From positions 6,014,001-6,078,000 of the forward strand of contig CP082844.1 in assembly GCA_019930625.1 (NCBI GenBank): 64,000 nucleotides of DNA, in the 5' to 3' direction. Below, one piece after another: positions 46,201-53,067 of this stretch. The first letter of the stretch is position 1. The number at the start of each line of letters is the position of its first letter. The stretch is from Nocardia asteroides. GTDB taxonomy: Bacteria > Actinomycetota > Actinomycetes > Mycobacteriales > Mycobacteriaceae. Under the pieces are notes generated by a model, which made no database searches, was not told where the DNA came from, and was given only the letters and a program-made list of their open reading frames with translations. Position numbers and translations under genes: made by a program.

Positions 46201-49200
46201 GTTGATCTCGACGACAAAGCCGATATCGGCACAGTGGCCGACGCCCTTGTCGCGTCCTCGGCACCGCGCCAGCTCGCGCTGCGCCAGGGAAGCATGCGCG
46301 TGCCGCGGCTCGTGCCGTTGGCGGCCTCGCCGGGCGGCCTCGGAGTTGTGTCCGGCACGGGGACGGTGCTGATCACCGGTGGCCTCGGTGGTGTGGGGTT
46401 GCGGCTGGCTCGCTGGCTGGTCGACCGGGGCCGGCCGCAGGTGGTGCTCGCGGCGCGGTCCGCGCCCGACGCTCGGGCGGAGTCGGTCATCGCCGAATTG
46501 CGGGGACGTGGAGCGCGGATCACGGTGCGGTCGCTCGATGTCACCGATCGTGGCGCCGTGGCGGCCACGCTGGACTGGATCGACCGCGAGCTGCCGCCTC
46601 TGGCGGGAGTGGTGCATCTGGCCGGAGTGCTCGACGACGGGGTGATCGCCGAACAGACCGCGACACGGGTAGGGCGGGTTCTCGCGCCCAAGACATTCGG
46701 AGCGTGGAACCTGCACGAGCTGACCATGTCTCGTCCGATGCGCTTCTTCCTGTTGTTCTCCTCTGCCGCGGGAGTGGTCGGTTTGCCCGGCCAGTCGAGC
46801 TACGGCGCCGCCAACGCCTTCCTGGACGGACTGGCCGAGTCGCGAAATGTGTCGGGCTCGCCCGCGCTGTCGATCGCGTGGGGGCCGTGGGCGGACACCG
46901 GAATGGTCGAGCGGCTCAGCGGCGGCGCGGTGGAGCGGCTCGCCCGGCGCGGCTACGGCATGTTACGTCCTGAGCAGGCCTTCGACACGCTCGGCCAGTT
47001 GATCGATTCGGCGACGGCGGCAGCGGTCACGACGATGCCGCTCGCGCTGCCGAGACCGGCCATCGATGTACCGGACGTGCTGCTGGATTCGGTGGCAGCT
47101 GTCCCTGCGGCTTCCGAAGACGCTGCCGCTGCCACGGATCTGTCCGCCCGAATGGAATCCCTGGTGCGGCGCTGCCTCGGACTGGCGCCCGGCGCCGATC
47201 TCGATCGCCCCCTGCACGAACTCGGGCTCGACTCGGTCGCGGCCCTCGAGATCCGCGACGAACTGTCGCGCTCCAGCGGTCACCGACTGCCCGCGACGCT
47301 GGCCTTCGAGTACCCCACACCGCGCGCGGTCGCCGGCCTGCTCGTGCGGTTGGAGTCGGTGCGAGAGCCGTTCGCGCCGGAGCACGGCGATCCGTCCGAT
47401 CACACGGCACGGACGCCCGCTCCCACGGGCGACGACATCTCGGTTCCAGGGATCACCTCGACTGCGCCGAACGGAGCCGTCCTGCCGCAAGTGCCGGACA
47501 GCGAATTCACGATGCCCGCGAACGGCGCGTCGGTCGCTGCCGATCTGCCGCCCGCCGACGGACGGCTCAGTTCCGAACAGCGACCGAGCACCTCGCGTGT
47601 ATCGGCCGACTCGGTCACGTCATGGGCGGCACCGACCGCGCCCGACACGGCCGCCGACTCGGAGCCCGGCCATCATCCCGACGCGGTGGGGGATATCGCG
47701 ATCGTGGGCGTAAGCGGGCGGTATCCGGGCGCGGACGGACTCGACGAGTACTGGCGGGTGCTGATCGAGGGACGCGACTGCGTCACCGAGATCCCACCGC
47801 ACCGCTGGGACCACACCCGCTATTTCGTTCCGGACCGGCACAACCCGTTCACCTCCTACACCAAGTGGGGCGGGTTCCTCGACGACGTCGACTGTTTCGA
47901 TCCGCTGTTCTTCGCCATCTCCCCGCGCGAGGCGGAGATACTCGACCCGCAGGAGCGGCTTTTCCTGCAAACCGCCTGGGCCGCCTTGGAGGACGCCGGT
48001 CATTCCCGGGCCGACCTGGCCCGTGGCGGCCTGCGACCGGAGCAGGCCGGGGTGTTCGTCGGCGTCATGTGGGGCACCTATCAGATGTTCGGAGCGGAGG
48101 AGTCCCGGCTCGGGCGCGGCACGCTGCCGGGCTCGACGTTCTGGAGCGTCCCGAACCGCGTGTCGCACGCCCTGGACTTCCAAGGGCCCAGCATGGCGGT
48201 GGACACCGCGTGCTCGTCCTCGCTGACCGCGTTGCACCTGGCCTGTCAGAGCATTCGCACGGGCGAATGCCGGTTGGCGGTGGTCGGCGGCGTGAATTTG
48301 TCGCTGCATCCCTACAAGTTCGTCGCGCTCAGCCAGGGACAGTTCGCCTCCACCGACGGCCGCTGCCGCTCCTTCGGCGCGGGCGGTGACGGATATGTGG
48401 CCAGTGAAGGTGTCGGCGCGATGGTGCTGCGGCCGCTCGCGGACGCCGAAGCCGACGGCGACACCATCTATGGCGTCATCAAGGGCACCGCGATCAATCA
48501 CGGCGGCCGGGTCAACGGGTTCACGGTGCCCAATCCCGACGTGCAGGCGGCGGTGATCCGCTCGGCGCTGCGCGTCGGCGGGGTCGACCCGGCGTCGGTG
48601 TCCTACATCGAAGCGCACGGCACGGGCACCGCGCTGGGTGATCCGATCGAGATCGCCGGTTTGGCGAAAGTTTTCGGTAACGCGGGAGTGGCCGAGTTGC
48701 CGATCGGGTCGGTGAAGTCCAATCTCGGCCACCTGGAGGCGGCGGCCGGTGTGGCGGCGCTGACGAAGGTGCTGTTGCAATTGCGCCACGGGGTCATCGT
48801 TCCGTCGCTGCACGCCACACCGCCGAATCCGAATATCGACTTCGCGGTCACTCCGTTCCGGATTCCGGCCGAGCCGCTGCCGTGGCCGGGCGGAAACCCT
48901 GCCCGGCCGCGTCGGGCGACGGTGAGTTCGTTCGGAGCGGGCGGGTCCAACGCCAACGTGGTGATCGAGGAGTACGTCGACCGCAGGCCGCGGACCCGGT
49001 TCAGTGGCGGGCAGGTGGTCCCGGTCTCGGCTCGCGACCGGGAGCGGCTCGCGGATTATGTTGCGGCGCTGGACCGTTTCCTGGCCGCCCAGCAACCCGA
49101 CCTCGCCGATCTGGCGTACACCATGCAGGTCGGCCGTCAAGCCGGCAGTGCTCGCGCCGCGTTCGTGGCACGCGACATCGACCAGCTGCGCGCCGCCGTC

Positions 49201-52200
49201 CGCGGGTGGGTCGACGACGCACCCGGCGCCCGGTCGTGCCGGGACGCGGCGGAGGATTCCCGCCTCGCGCGCTGGCTCGGCGGCGGCGACGTCGATTGGA
49301 GCACTGTCCGCGATCCTGGACCTCGACGCCGTATTCCCGCGCCGACGTATCCGTTCGCCCGGGAGCGGTACTGGATTCCGGACGTCGCGCCCGCGCCGAA
49401 ATCCGGCCCCGGCTCACAATTCGGCCCGGCCTCGCGGACCGCGCAGGGGTCGCAGTCCGCGGCCGCACCATCGTTACGGGCCGCATCACTGCGCCCGTCG
49501 GTGCCGGGATCCGGTTCGATGACCGATCCTGCGCGGTACCAGCCCAGCTCTACACCGCAGATGACTCCGCTGCCGCAAGCCGACCCTAGGGAATCCGCGC
49601 CCCATACGGTCATGCCGTCGCCGCAACCCCCGCCCAGGCACGGGTCGGCACCTCTACCAGAAGCCACCCGGCCGCAGACCTCGCCGGGTCGACAATCGGT
49701 GCCGGAGTTCACGCCACTGCCGCAGTCCGGATCAGCCCAATGGCCCACGCCCATCGCCCGACCCGCGCTTACGGAACGACGATCGCTGGTTCCGGTCTGG
49801 CGTGAAGCTCCGCTGTCCAGCGCTGACCTGCGCTCCCGGCACACCTTGGTCGTGTACGACGCACGGACCCCACACCACTTGGTCGAGGCGCTGGGCGTCG
49901 CGAGCGGCGATCCGGGACGTCTGGTGCGGATCTCGGACGTGCCGGGCGACCCGAGCCGCGACGACTTCGCCGCGGGCGCGGCTCTCGGAAGGACGCTGGC
50001 GGCGCGCTACCCCGACACCGACTGCGTGCTGGACGTGTGTGACCTCGTTCCCGCGCCGTCCGGCCGTCCCTCCGGCGACCTCGGCCGGATGGGGCTCTAC
50101 CAGGGCGTAATCGAGGCGCGCACCGGTTCGCTCACGCTGGTGCACGTCACCGCCGGCCACCCCGGCGCGGGCGGCCCGGAGTCCGCGCCGCTGGGCGGTC
50201 TGGTCGCCGCGCTCGCCGAAGAAATCCGTGACGTGCGCACCCGCAGCGTCCACGTGGTCGCGGAGCACGACGCGGTGTGCGCCGATCCGGCCCGGTTGCT
50301 GGCGATCCTGGGCGCGGAGAGCGGCGCCGCCGAGGACAGGTCGCCGCGAGTGCGGTATCGCGGCGGAGTACGCGAAGCGGTCGAACTGGCGGACGCGACG
50401 CCTCGCGACGGTCTCGTCGTGGACCCCGCCCGCACCTATGTCGTGACCGGCGGCACGCGTGGCCTCGGCGCGGAGTTCGCCGCGGCGCTGGTGGAGCGCG
50501 GAGCGCGCCGCTTGGCCATCCTCGGCCGGGAACCGCTGCCGCCCGAACCGGAATGGGATCAGGTGGCCGCCGGGGCCGGGGCCCTGGCGGACAAGGTGCG
50601 GCGGCTGGTCGCGTTGCGTGATCGCGGCGTCGCGGTGCGCACCTACTTCGGCAGCCTGACCGACGAGACCAGCTTGTCCGGCTTCCTCGACGCGGTGCGG
50701 CGCGAACTGGGCCCGATCGGTGGCGTGCTGCACTGCGCGGGAAGCGTTTCGACCGAGAGTCCGGCGTTCGTGCGCAAGACCGGCCCCGCCGTCGCGGCCG
50801 TGCTCGCGCCCAAGCTGGCGGGCACCGCCGTCCTCGCCGACGTGCTGGCCGCCGACCGGCCGGATTTCTTCGTGTTGTTCTCGTCGGTGTCGGCCGTCCT
50901 GCCCGGTCTGGCGGTGGGTCTGTCGGACTACGCGATGGCCAACGCGCACCTGGACCGCTTCGCCGAGGCCCAGCACGCCGCGGGACGGCCGTGGTTCCGG
51001 TCGGTGAACTGGCCTTCGTTCCGCGACACCGGGTTCGGTGAGGTGACCACCGCGGCCTATCGGGCTACCGGCCTGCCCGCATTGACCGCCGCGGAGGGGT
51101 TCGAACTTCTCGACGCCGTGCTGGGCCTGCCGGATACTCCCGTGGTCTTGCCGTATCACGGCGCGCTGTTGCGTCTTTCGACGCGCACGAGTGTGCCCCC
51201 CGCGCGCGAGATGACGTCCGCGGCGGCTGCCCGGTCCGCAGTGGCGAACGGGTCCGCGGTGGCGTATCGGGAACTGCTGCAGATCTTCTCCGACGAGCTG
51301 AAGCTGGACCCGGCCCGTTTCGAGGGCGACAAGCGGTTCGAGGAGTACGGCGCGGACTCGGTGCTGATCGCCTCGGCGGTGCGCCGGATCGAGCAGGTCG
51401 TCGGTCAGCCCTTCGACCCGGCGCTGGTGCTGGAATTCCCGACGCTGGACGCGCTGGCGGGTCTGTTGACCGAGCAGTTCCCGGAACGCTTCGCGCCCGA
51501 ACCGTCGTCACAGTTGGCGGCTGATCCCCAGCCGACCCCGGATGATCCGCCGCGCGCGGGGGAGACCGCACAGTCCCGTCTCAGCGCGGCCACCTGGGCC
51601 GCCGACGCCCGCCGCGGCCGAGCGGCCGAACCCATCGCCGTGATCGGCATGGGCTGCCGCCTGCCCGGCGGCGATACCCCGGACGCGTTCTGGCGGCTGC
51701 TCGCCGCGGGCGAGTCCGGCATCCGCGAGGTGGACCCGGCGCGCTGGGATCCCGCCCGCTTCTACCGCCCCGGCGGCGGCCCCGGTCTGACCAACAGCAA
51801 GTGGGGCGGGTTCGTCGACGGTGTCGATCTGTTCGATCCGGAGTATTTCGGGGTCACCGACGAACTGGCCTGGCAGATGGACCCATTGCAGCGGTTGCTG
51901 CTCGAGGCGTCGGTGCTGGCCACCTCCGATGCCGGATACCGGCGCGACGAGCTGGCGGGCAAGCGGGTCGGCGTCTACGCGGGCAGTCGTTCGGCGAACT
52001 ACTTCCACCGGATCCCGGTCGCCGATCGGCACACCATCATCGGCATCGGGCAGAACTTCATCGCCGCGCGCATCTCCGACTTCTTCGATTGGCACGCGGG
52101 CAATGTCGTGCTCGACAGCGCGTGCTCCTCGTCGCTGCTGTCGGTGCACCTGGCCTGCCAGGCACTGCGCGCCGGAGAGGTCGACGCCACGCTGGCCGGT

Positions 52201-53067
52201 GGCGTGGAGGTGCTGCTCGACGAGTTGCCGTTCGTCACCCTGGCGGCGGCGGGCGTGCTCTCACCCCACGGCCGGTGCGCGACGTTCTCCGAAGACGCGG
52301 ACGGTTTCGTGCCGGGCGAGGGCGCGGCGCTGCTGCTGCTCAAGCGGCTCGACGACGCGCTCGCCGACGGCGATCGGGTCTACGCGGTGCTGCGGGGCTC
52401 GGCGATCGGCAACGACGGGCACACCATGGGCATCACCACACCGAATATGCGGGCGCAGATCGAGGTGGTCACCGCGGCGCTCGAGGCAGCGGGAATGTCG
52501 CCGGATGCCCTGTCGTATCTGGAGGCGCACGGCACCGGCACCATGATCGGCGACCCGATCGAGCTGAAGGGGTTGGCGACCGTGCTGGGCGACCGCTCGC
52601 GCGGCCCGGAGCCGTGTGCGGTCGGCAGCGTGAAAACCAATATCGGGCATCTGCTCTCCGCGGCCGGCATCGCTGGGGCCGTCAAGACGATCTTGGCCGT
52701 GCACCACGCGGCGCTGCCGCCGTCACTGCACTGCGACAACCTCAATCCGCGCTTCAAGTTCGCCGGTTCGCCGCTGCGGATCAACCGGGAACTGCGCCCG
52801 TGGCGGCCCGCCGACGGCAGGCCCCGCGCGGCGGGCGTCAGCTCGTTCGGCTTCGGCGGCACCAATGCCCACCTGGTCGTCGAGCAGGCGCCCGACGGGC
52901 ACCGGCCGGCGCGCCGCCCCCTGGATCCACCTGTCTTCCGCAAGAGGAGCTTCATGCTGCCGAAAACGGTTTCCAGCACATCGACGGAGCCCACGCCACG
53001 CATCGTGGTCCCGATGACGCAGAGCGCGCCCGCGCCGTCGTTCCTCCGTGTGGAGCCGCTGCGATGA
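31267..53067 (+). CDS. Giant modular type I polyketide synthase (modules 1-4 plus KS5)
   Basis: A roughly 7266-residue synthase. ATG 31267 is preferred over ATG 31249 because a GGTGG run lies upstream and the product then starts with a short helical docking segment (DLRVLLTRALRRIQELEA). Domain order: KS-AT-DH-KR-ACP, KS-DH-ER-KR-ACP, KS-AT-DH-KR-ACP, KS-KR-ACP, KS. Only modules 1 and 3 have an acyltransferase, so the others must be loaded in trans. No loading domain precedes KS1, whose active-site cysteine is present, so the starter is delivered by another protein. Inter-domain linkers are long and rich in Pro, Ser and Thr. The stop overlaps the next start (ATGA). The protein assembles a polyketide chain on ACP phosphopantetheine arms. 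Product unknown. Confidence 0.95.
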   Translation: MSEDGYDLRVLLTRALRRIQELEARPQREPIAIVGIGCRLPGGAETPQQYWELLSSGRDAIVEAPENRWTVTDSAPRRARRRAGMLAGPIDAMDAEFLGIAPREAASMDPQQRLALEVAWEAMEDAALAPDGPDAARTGVFLGVSWQEYQRTITPDWVSSVNAHTLTGTMSSIVAGRVSYVLGLRGPAVTIDTACSSSLVAVHQACRSLRAGECDVALAGGVNLLQSELTSEALARMGALSPDGHCRPFDARANGYVRGEGAGVVVLKTLSRAIADGDAIRAVVRGSSVNHDGRSMGLTAPNPTAQRELLRDALTDAGCTADQVGYVETHGTGTPLGDPIEIEALSQVLGAARADGSVCLLGSVKSQIGHLEAAAGIAGLIKVVLQLEHERIPRQHDFATMNPKIALDGTALAVPTQETAWPRTERPRLAGVSSFGFAGTNAHVVLEQAPEPEPRLNSEGAALLVLSARTPSALDALSRRYAEHLDRHEVPLADVAATAALGRTHFAHRRAVVARTVEEAARELATPSSRSTDPVSEKPRVAMLFTGQGAQYAGMGAALDRKYPAFRAALDRCDELLGPLPGGIRLRSLLFDADEQLLTRTEYAQPALFAIEWACAELWSAFGIRPDVVLGHSLGELVAATVAGVFDLAAGLRLAAERGRLMQAVTQRGAMAAVFAAPAQFEALLDELAAGVSVAAVNSPGQFVVSGAADGVDRVMRAAEERGIRVVRLPGATAFHSPLLDPMLDDFGAAVAELVPSPRAAAVPLVSNVTGARIESPMDGAYWRAHARGTVRFAEGVRSVAEFGVDAYVEVGPQPVLLEFGRHTAPDALWVPSMRRTSADDEVLLTGLGDLYCAGAEIEWTAVVPRDARRRNGLPTYPFERQRLFVPIAGAPPNIDYLAEHRFRGRAAVPAAELALRALRAAGDTGHELIDFVAARPVPLEELAEPLVSDAGDRTEVRFQVGNGGVTAVSAAVRAASDRPRDASELSSARLASSTDGDVDEFYRRCADGGLTFGPRFRWITRLRLGANSVLAELTRPAELADEPDAWLPCLLDAAVQTGLALVSGEGHVDRLPVGIGRLRLSGADAGATAWALAQRTGRTVRITVFDTADEMVCDIEDVWFAESGTAGRSQDRDRMSGLIHRPTWESAAPRPSERNLADALVIGVGPQADRLAAALRSAGTDSVAVDRTTDPDVWPDGHGAVIYLADAEADDSAGAARVETEFALGVVRAMARTVDSGPLYLVTVGATGALPGEPVRPAAATLWGLGAVARTELPELSCRLIDLPVGARCDDHRLVDEIRSMAGDHAVALRGRHRYTMRMQTTEDVEAVPWLDRGGAYLVTGGRGALGSAAARTLAEAGAGTIVLAGRSAPGPEYEPQLAGIAALGARVENVVVDVDDRNALSELIARFGGEFPRLAGVVHCAGVLDDALLIEQTSGHIERVFAGKVSGAWHLHELTAGRSLDVFVLFSSVSAVVGTAGQGNYAAANAYLDGLARLRSARGLPAVSIAWGPWAGTGMAGGLSDAARRAWVRHGVAELAAADGARALRSLVSAEGVVAVFPAIAGVSAEPETVSEVDSQDIQDPRDPAELLELVRTHAMTTLGRTTAVTDRTPLRELGLDSMMAVELRNALAADLGVRLPATLLFDHPTVAAVSEEIARLGAKSARERDAPPSRAREQAAQRPITRISEQLTTPLYPTELPVTPTTPNMSHLTSGEADSDAGVYADAIAVIGMGCRYPGGVRGPADLWRLLATETDAVTEVPAQRWDVDAVFDPDPDAEGKTYTRWGGFVDGVEEFDAGFFDISVGEARMLDPQQRLLLETAWEALEHAGYPASRLEGSKTGVFVGLMSNDYAERMARADVAPNAWFGTGNLSSVASGRLSYFLGAHGPSLTIDTACSSSLVTVHTAVRSLRSGECDLALAGGATVVLTPSLDIYFARARGLAADGRCKSFDARADGVVWSDGAGVLVLKRLADAQRDGDRVLALVRGSAVNSDGRSQGLSAPNGPAQERVVRAALRDAAVEAADIDYVETHGTGTALGDPIEVHALASALGENRTEAAPLWIGSVKSNLGHTQAAAGIANIIKVIEALRHERIPASLHFRSGNPHIDWDSVAIRVVAEERPWRRSRRPRRAGVSAFGISGTNAHVVIEEAPRAPEAGVADDSGPYLLVFSAKTTDALRELATRYQDLLAAHPETALGDLCASAAVGRTHFGERVAIAFDTAAQLRAALEDVAAGITASGSVAEMSSGAVELARRYVSGAEIDWVTVYSERSWRHIDLPGYPFQRKRHWLELTPRPEGTHSSRTLRLTPEMFAGHRLRGLPTVPAAWLCAQLNEIAAELPGAWDVTQLRLIAPLEVAAESTVRVTLDPGPDGYGVRFVRPEDAQSSYAQAKLSAAATAPPEPPAGVAAGADAGRWPAYYDTLAGLGLELGPDYRCAVEFRRISESEAETVFRLPDKASAMLDPILLDACLHSIVVTAAADGMFLPSGMDRARFFGSRAVADTTVLCRVRVTERGARVVVGDATLHSASGRLLASLEGVSLLAAKPDSAPKAVAGTDPSRLARLLHHVEWVPTDSGAPARDEPVGRWLVFGDGPVGDTVAAGLAARGAATVVVRPENAASTFPTLPSVQGVVFAWTTVSAQTRVDAALRLARAVDSAAHQPAALWLLTVNAQRVTPADRPDPDQALLWGLGRAVATEHPEFGCRLLDLPTEFLEDSTIVEGLLGVRAAGEFAIRDGRWLTARLAAGPAPSDDYRLVAHRSGEFDRMRLESGARRAPAAGEVEIAVAATGLNAPDLWVASGIHPDGVLPLGAECAGRITAVGADVEGLAVGDRVVALARDSFARYVTVDQGTVAVLPDHLAFAEGATVPYAFTTAWHALFDVGGVRARDRVLVHASADGVGMAAVQLAVHAGAEVFATAALCRWAGKEGLPVARIDTWRDDELAEHVRAATAAHGMDVVVHTLGDDFAAHASEVLHAGGRLVEVVDPVQTATAPRSGRVDHREIDPAAVDQRRLGAILRSVMTLFEQRALRALPHAVHGIERAAEAFRAMSQRNHPGRVVLLGRDTPGAAHGDRLTEGTYLVTGGFGGLGAAAARWLADHGAGHLVLVGRRAPDAAGSRLLESLRANGVHVTARQADISDRAAVTALLRDIADSGFPPLRGVVHCAGVLDDGVVTEQTWSRFETVLGPKYHAARHLDELTRDQPLELFLTYSSVAGVLGTPGQANYAAANAALDALAWRRRAEGLPALSIAWGPFADVGMAAGRADVTARLVRRGLPPLYEDDAAAALTHLLRHDSTTPGVFEFVPERWHANRAGHVAGTTAPLRSEPEAETTLVGPGLPAPRGVRASETRGASDDVAAWEALVQRVAMRVLDRASELDPDVPFHDTGVDSLTGMELRAALAAEIGMPLPAGLVFDYPTVRDIARFLHRKGAAAPTVDNAAGWGRLAHDEHRAVPTASISESMTSAPPASRISQSTTQTSQMPEATTQTPPAPEAITPEPIVQQSASASISTDESDQTHHDDDPIVIVGMSCRFPGGVRTPEDFWDLLWQGRDAITEVPAQRWDIDAYFDPDPAALGKMYTRWGGFVDGADEFDPAFFGIGASEARAMDPQQRLLLETSWEALERSGRAPGGLAGSRTGVFVGLCFSEYPATPVRAAHPTAIGAYSVIGSAPSVAAGRLAYVLGLQGPAMTLDTACSSSLVALQAAWDGLRAGRCDLALVGGVNLQLAPETTIGFCRLAALSPDGRSRAFDADANGYVRADGCGMLVLTRLSEARRNGDRVLAVVRGVAVNHDGRSNGLTAPNGPAQQRVVTDALDRAGMRPNAVDYVETHGTGTPLGDPIEATALAEVYGAGRTQPLLIGSVKTNIGHTEGAAGVAGVIKAVLMLQHRRIPPSLHFHTPNPLIDWSAAPIEVVREARDWPRTGHEPAIGISSFGMSGTNAHVVLTQGDPAPAARPESPTPQVLVLSARDETALTDAARRWADEADSARAYLGDLAYTAATARDHFEERLAVVAETGAAAARHLRDRSPALLRGRVARTASTKVGLLFTGQGSQYPGMARELFDSEPVFRESLRHCDAVLGPIEGGVGLLDVVYGEHGAELLRRTVFTQPALFAVEWALWELWRSWGITPAAVLGHSVGEYVAACAAGAMTMEDALRLVAVRGRLMQRLPDGGGMLAVDASAEQVSPLVARYEPAASIAGYNGPAQVVIAGQRAALDLLRDRLSADGIRTAALTVSHAFHCAAMDPILDDLAAAAARATMTDPAIPLVSNVTGAPLRPGELTAEYWARHARLPVQFAQGMRALAEVGIEAFLEIGPQPTLSVLGGRVLGDSVRFIASLRRGRGDRETMMTALGHLYVGGLPVNWERVHRPHDHRRVLAPTYPFQRQHYWIESRSALPAPSSAAAGHRDLLAHTGVFPGPSATPTRDAAITPLGDALCTTSSVATVEHSWSPMGAPSPDSTPTVAARSDHALPGSGITPADHPGGAASTPDASLPARPGHALPGSSTASLGQTSRPMRAADTAIPAAVPQEQAAPTESTDTTTCFDFTLGPDSPRYLADHVVNSAVVVPGAWFVATIADTARELVADDVIAIDDLVITSGLTLTGPRQVRVSFQPSSGGWAVEVTTQRSGIHARARLLSATHRVPAGSSPAEVLARCREQLAGVHLYELLARAGLLYGPAFRRIADVRFGQHEALVTLTDPDTGNGAGIVHPVLLDAAFQAAYAAMSPRAAERTWVPFAVDRVLASVAAGTVRFGHVRVVEQTPQLCVADVRLLDEEGCPVLVANGLRVMPSPTPSSSGQAPARVPDDRSVADTYRIDWREGESVLPATATGRWLVIGAAGDFADGLADALRARGADCVLARPGRGFAFRTDNEFEVDLGVPAAVRALLGAVGDGRAPLRGIVSAIALSADDAPAPVRAERLVVGAMHLVQAAPLAGEPALWLLTRRGQRVDASDLVAPEQSALWGFARSAQLEHHEITCRIVDLDDKADIGTVADALVASSAPRQLALRQGSMRVPRLVPLAASPGGLGVVSGTGTVLITGGLGGVGLRLARWLVDRGRPQVVLAARSAPDARAESVIAELRGRGARITVRSLDVTDRGAVAATLDWIDRELPPLAGVVHLAGVLDDGVIAEQTATRVGRVLAPKTFGAWNLHELTMSRPMRFFLLFSSAAGVVGLPGQSSYGAANAFLDGLAESRNVSGSPALSIAWGPWADTGMVERLSGGAVERLARRGYGMLRPEQAFDTLGQLIDSATAAAVTTMPLALPRPAIDVPDVLLDSVAAVPAASEDAAAATDLSARMESLVRRCLGLAPGADLDRPLHELGLDSVAALEIRDELSRSSGHRLPATLAFEYPTPRAVAGLLVRLESVREPFAPEHGDPSDHTARTPAPTGDDISVPGITSTAPNGAVLPQVPDSEFTMPANGASVAADLPPADGRLSSEQRPSTSRVSADSVTSWAAPTAPDTAADSEPGHHPDAVGDIAIVGVSGRYPGADGLDEYWRVLIEGRDCVTEIPPHRWDHTRYFVPDRHNPFTSYTKWGGFLDDVDCFDPLFFAISPREAEILDPQERLFLQTAWAALEDAGHSRADLARGGLRPEQAGVFVGVMWGTYQMFGAEESRLGRGTLPGSTFWSVPNRVSHALDFQGPSMAVDTACSSSLTALHLACQSIRTGECRLAVVGGVNLSLHPYKFVALSQGQFASTDGRCRSFGAGGDGYVASEGVGAMVLRPLADAEADGDTIYGVIKGTAINHGGRVNGFTVPNPDVQAAVIRSALRVGGVDPASVSYIEAHGTGTALGDPIEIAGLAKVFGNAGVAELPIGSVKSNLGHLEAAAGVAALTKVLLQLRHGVIVPSLHATPPNPNIDFAVTPFRIPAEPLPWPGGNPARPRRATVSSFGAGGSNANVVIEEYVDRRPRTRFSGGQVVPVSARDRERLADYVAALDRFLAAQQPDLADLAYTMQVGRQAGSARAAFVARDIDQLRAAVRGWVDDAPGARSCRDAAEDSRLARWLGGGDVDWSTVRDPGPRRRIPAPTYPFARERYWIPDVAPAPKSGPGSQFGPASRTAQGSQSAAAPSLRAASLRPSVPGSGSMTDPARYQPSSTPQMTPLPQADPRESAPHTVMPSPQPPPRHGSAPLPEATRPQTSPGRQSVPEFTPLPQSGSAQWPTPIARPALTERRSLVPVWREAPLSSADLRSRHTLVVYDARTPHHLVEALGVASGDPGRLVRISDVPGDPSRDDFAAGAALGRTLAARYPDTDCVLDVCDLVPAPSGRPSGDLGRMGLYQGVIEARTGSLTLVHVTAGHPGAGGPESAPLGGLVAALAEEIRDVRTRSVHVVAEHDAVCADPARLLAILGAESGAAEDRSPRVRYRGGVREAVELADATPRDGLVVDPARTYVVTGGTRGLGAEFAAALVERGARRLAILGREPLPPEPEWDQVAAGAGALADKVRRLVALRDRGVAVRTYFGSLTDETSLSGFLDAVRRELGPIGGVLHCAGSVSTESPAFVRKTGPAVAAVLAPKLAGTAVLADVLAADRPDFFVLFSSVSAVLPGLAVGLSDYAMANAHLDRFAEAQHAAGRPWFRSVNWPSFRDTGFGEVTTAAYRATGLPALTAAEGFELLDAVLGLPDTPVVLPYHGALLRLSTRTSVPPAREMTSAAAARSAVANGSAVAYRELLQIFSDELKLDPARFEGDKRFEEYGADSVLIASAVRRIEQVVGQPFDPALVLEFPTLDALAGLLTEQFPERFAPEPSSQLAADPQPTPDDPPRAGETAQSRLSAATWAADARRGRAAEPIAVIGMGCRLPGGDTPDAFWRLLAAGESGIREVDPARWDPARFYRPGGGPGLTNSKWGGFVDGVDLFDPEYFGVTDELAWQMDPLQRLLLEASVLATSDAGYRRDELAGKRVGVYAGSRSANYFHRIPVADRHTIIGIGQNFIAARISDFFDWHAGNVVLDSACSSSLLSVHLACQALRAGEVDATLAGGVEVLLDELPFVTLAAAGVLSPHGRCATFSEDADGFVPGEGAALLLLKRLDDALADGDRVYAVLRGSAIGNDGHTMGITTPNMRAQIEVVTAALEAAGMSPDALSYLEAHGTGTMIGDPIELKGLATVLGDRSRGPEPCAVGSVKTNIGHLLSAAGIAGAVKTILAVHHAALPPSLHCDNLNPRFKFAGSPLRINRELRPWRPADGRPRAAGVSSFGFGGTNAHLVVEQAPDGHRPARRPLDPPVFRKRSFMLPKTVSSTSTEPTPRIVVPMTQSAPAPSFLRVEPLR
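31351..36250 (+). other. PKS module 1: KS-AT-DH-KR-ACP
   Basis: KS1 (31351-32625) has TACSSSL with Cys near 31849, VETHGTGT and GHLEAAAG. AT1 (about 32880-33790) has GHSLGE and TAFH at the specificity site, which is closer to malonyl (HAFH) than methylmalonyl (YASH). DH1 (33946-34650) has HRFRGRAAVP and DAAVQ, so it looks active. KR1 (Rossmann from 35270) has TGGRGALG, catalytic SSVSAVVG and NYAAANA, and GVLDD of B-type reductases. ACP1 (36028-36245) has GLDSMM. Predicted step: malonyl extension, then an enoyl unit. Confidence 0.9.
36439..41550 (+). other. PKS module 2: KS-DH-ER-KR-ACP, acyltransferase absent
   Basis: KS2 (36439-37720) is complete (Cys near 36952, VETHGTGT, GHTQAAAG) and clusters by eye with cis-AT ketosynthases. 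After it the KS-AT linker (VFSAKTTDALRELATRYQDL) and the post-AT linker (LPGYPFQRKRHWLEL near 38095) are joined by only about 80 residues; the 300-residue AT with GHSxG is missing. DH2 (38165-38900) has HRLRGLPTVP and DACLH. ER2 (39540-40450) has VLVHASADGVGMAAVQLA. KR2 (from 40489) has TGGFGGLG and GVLDD. ACP2 (41335-41550) has GVDSLT. Predicted step: full reduction to a saturated unit, with the extender supplied in trans. Confidence 0.88.
41824..47360 (+). other. PKS module 3: KS-AT-DH-KR-ACP
   Basis: KS3 (41824-43110) has TACSSSL, VETHGTGT and GHTEGAAG. AT3 (43387-44290) has GHSVGE and SHAFH, a malonyl-type signature. A 180-residue low-complexity linker follows. DH3 (44884-45640) has HVVNSAVVVP, where the usual glycine is serine, plus DAAFQ; activity is likely but not certain. 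KR3 (from 46360) has TGGLGGVG, SSAAGVVG, SYGAANA and GVLDD. ACP3 (47130-47360) has GLDSVA. Predicted step: malonyl extension ending as an alkene. Confidence 0.88.
47691..51490 (+). other. PKS module 4: KS-KR-ACP of trans-AT type
   Basis: KS4 (47691-48990) has features common in trans-AT systems: GVSGRYPGA, VDTACSSSLTALHLACQSI and GGRVNGFTVPNP. No AT follows, only the linker ending PTYPFARERYWIPD (near 49380) and a 130-residue Pro/Ser/Gln-rich spacer. KR4 (49780-51180) has TGGTRGLG, SSVSAVLPG and DYAMANA, without the LDD motif, so stereochemistry may differ from KR1-3. ACP4 (51262-51490) has YGADSVL. Predicted step: trans-loaded extension to a beta-hydroxy unit. Confidence 0.87.
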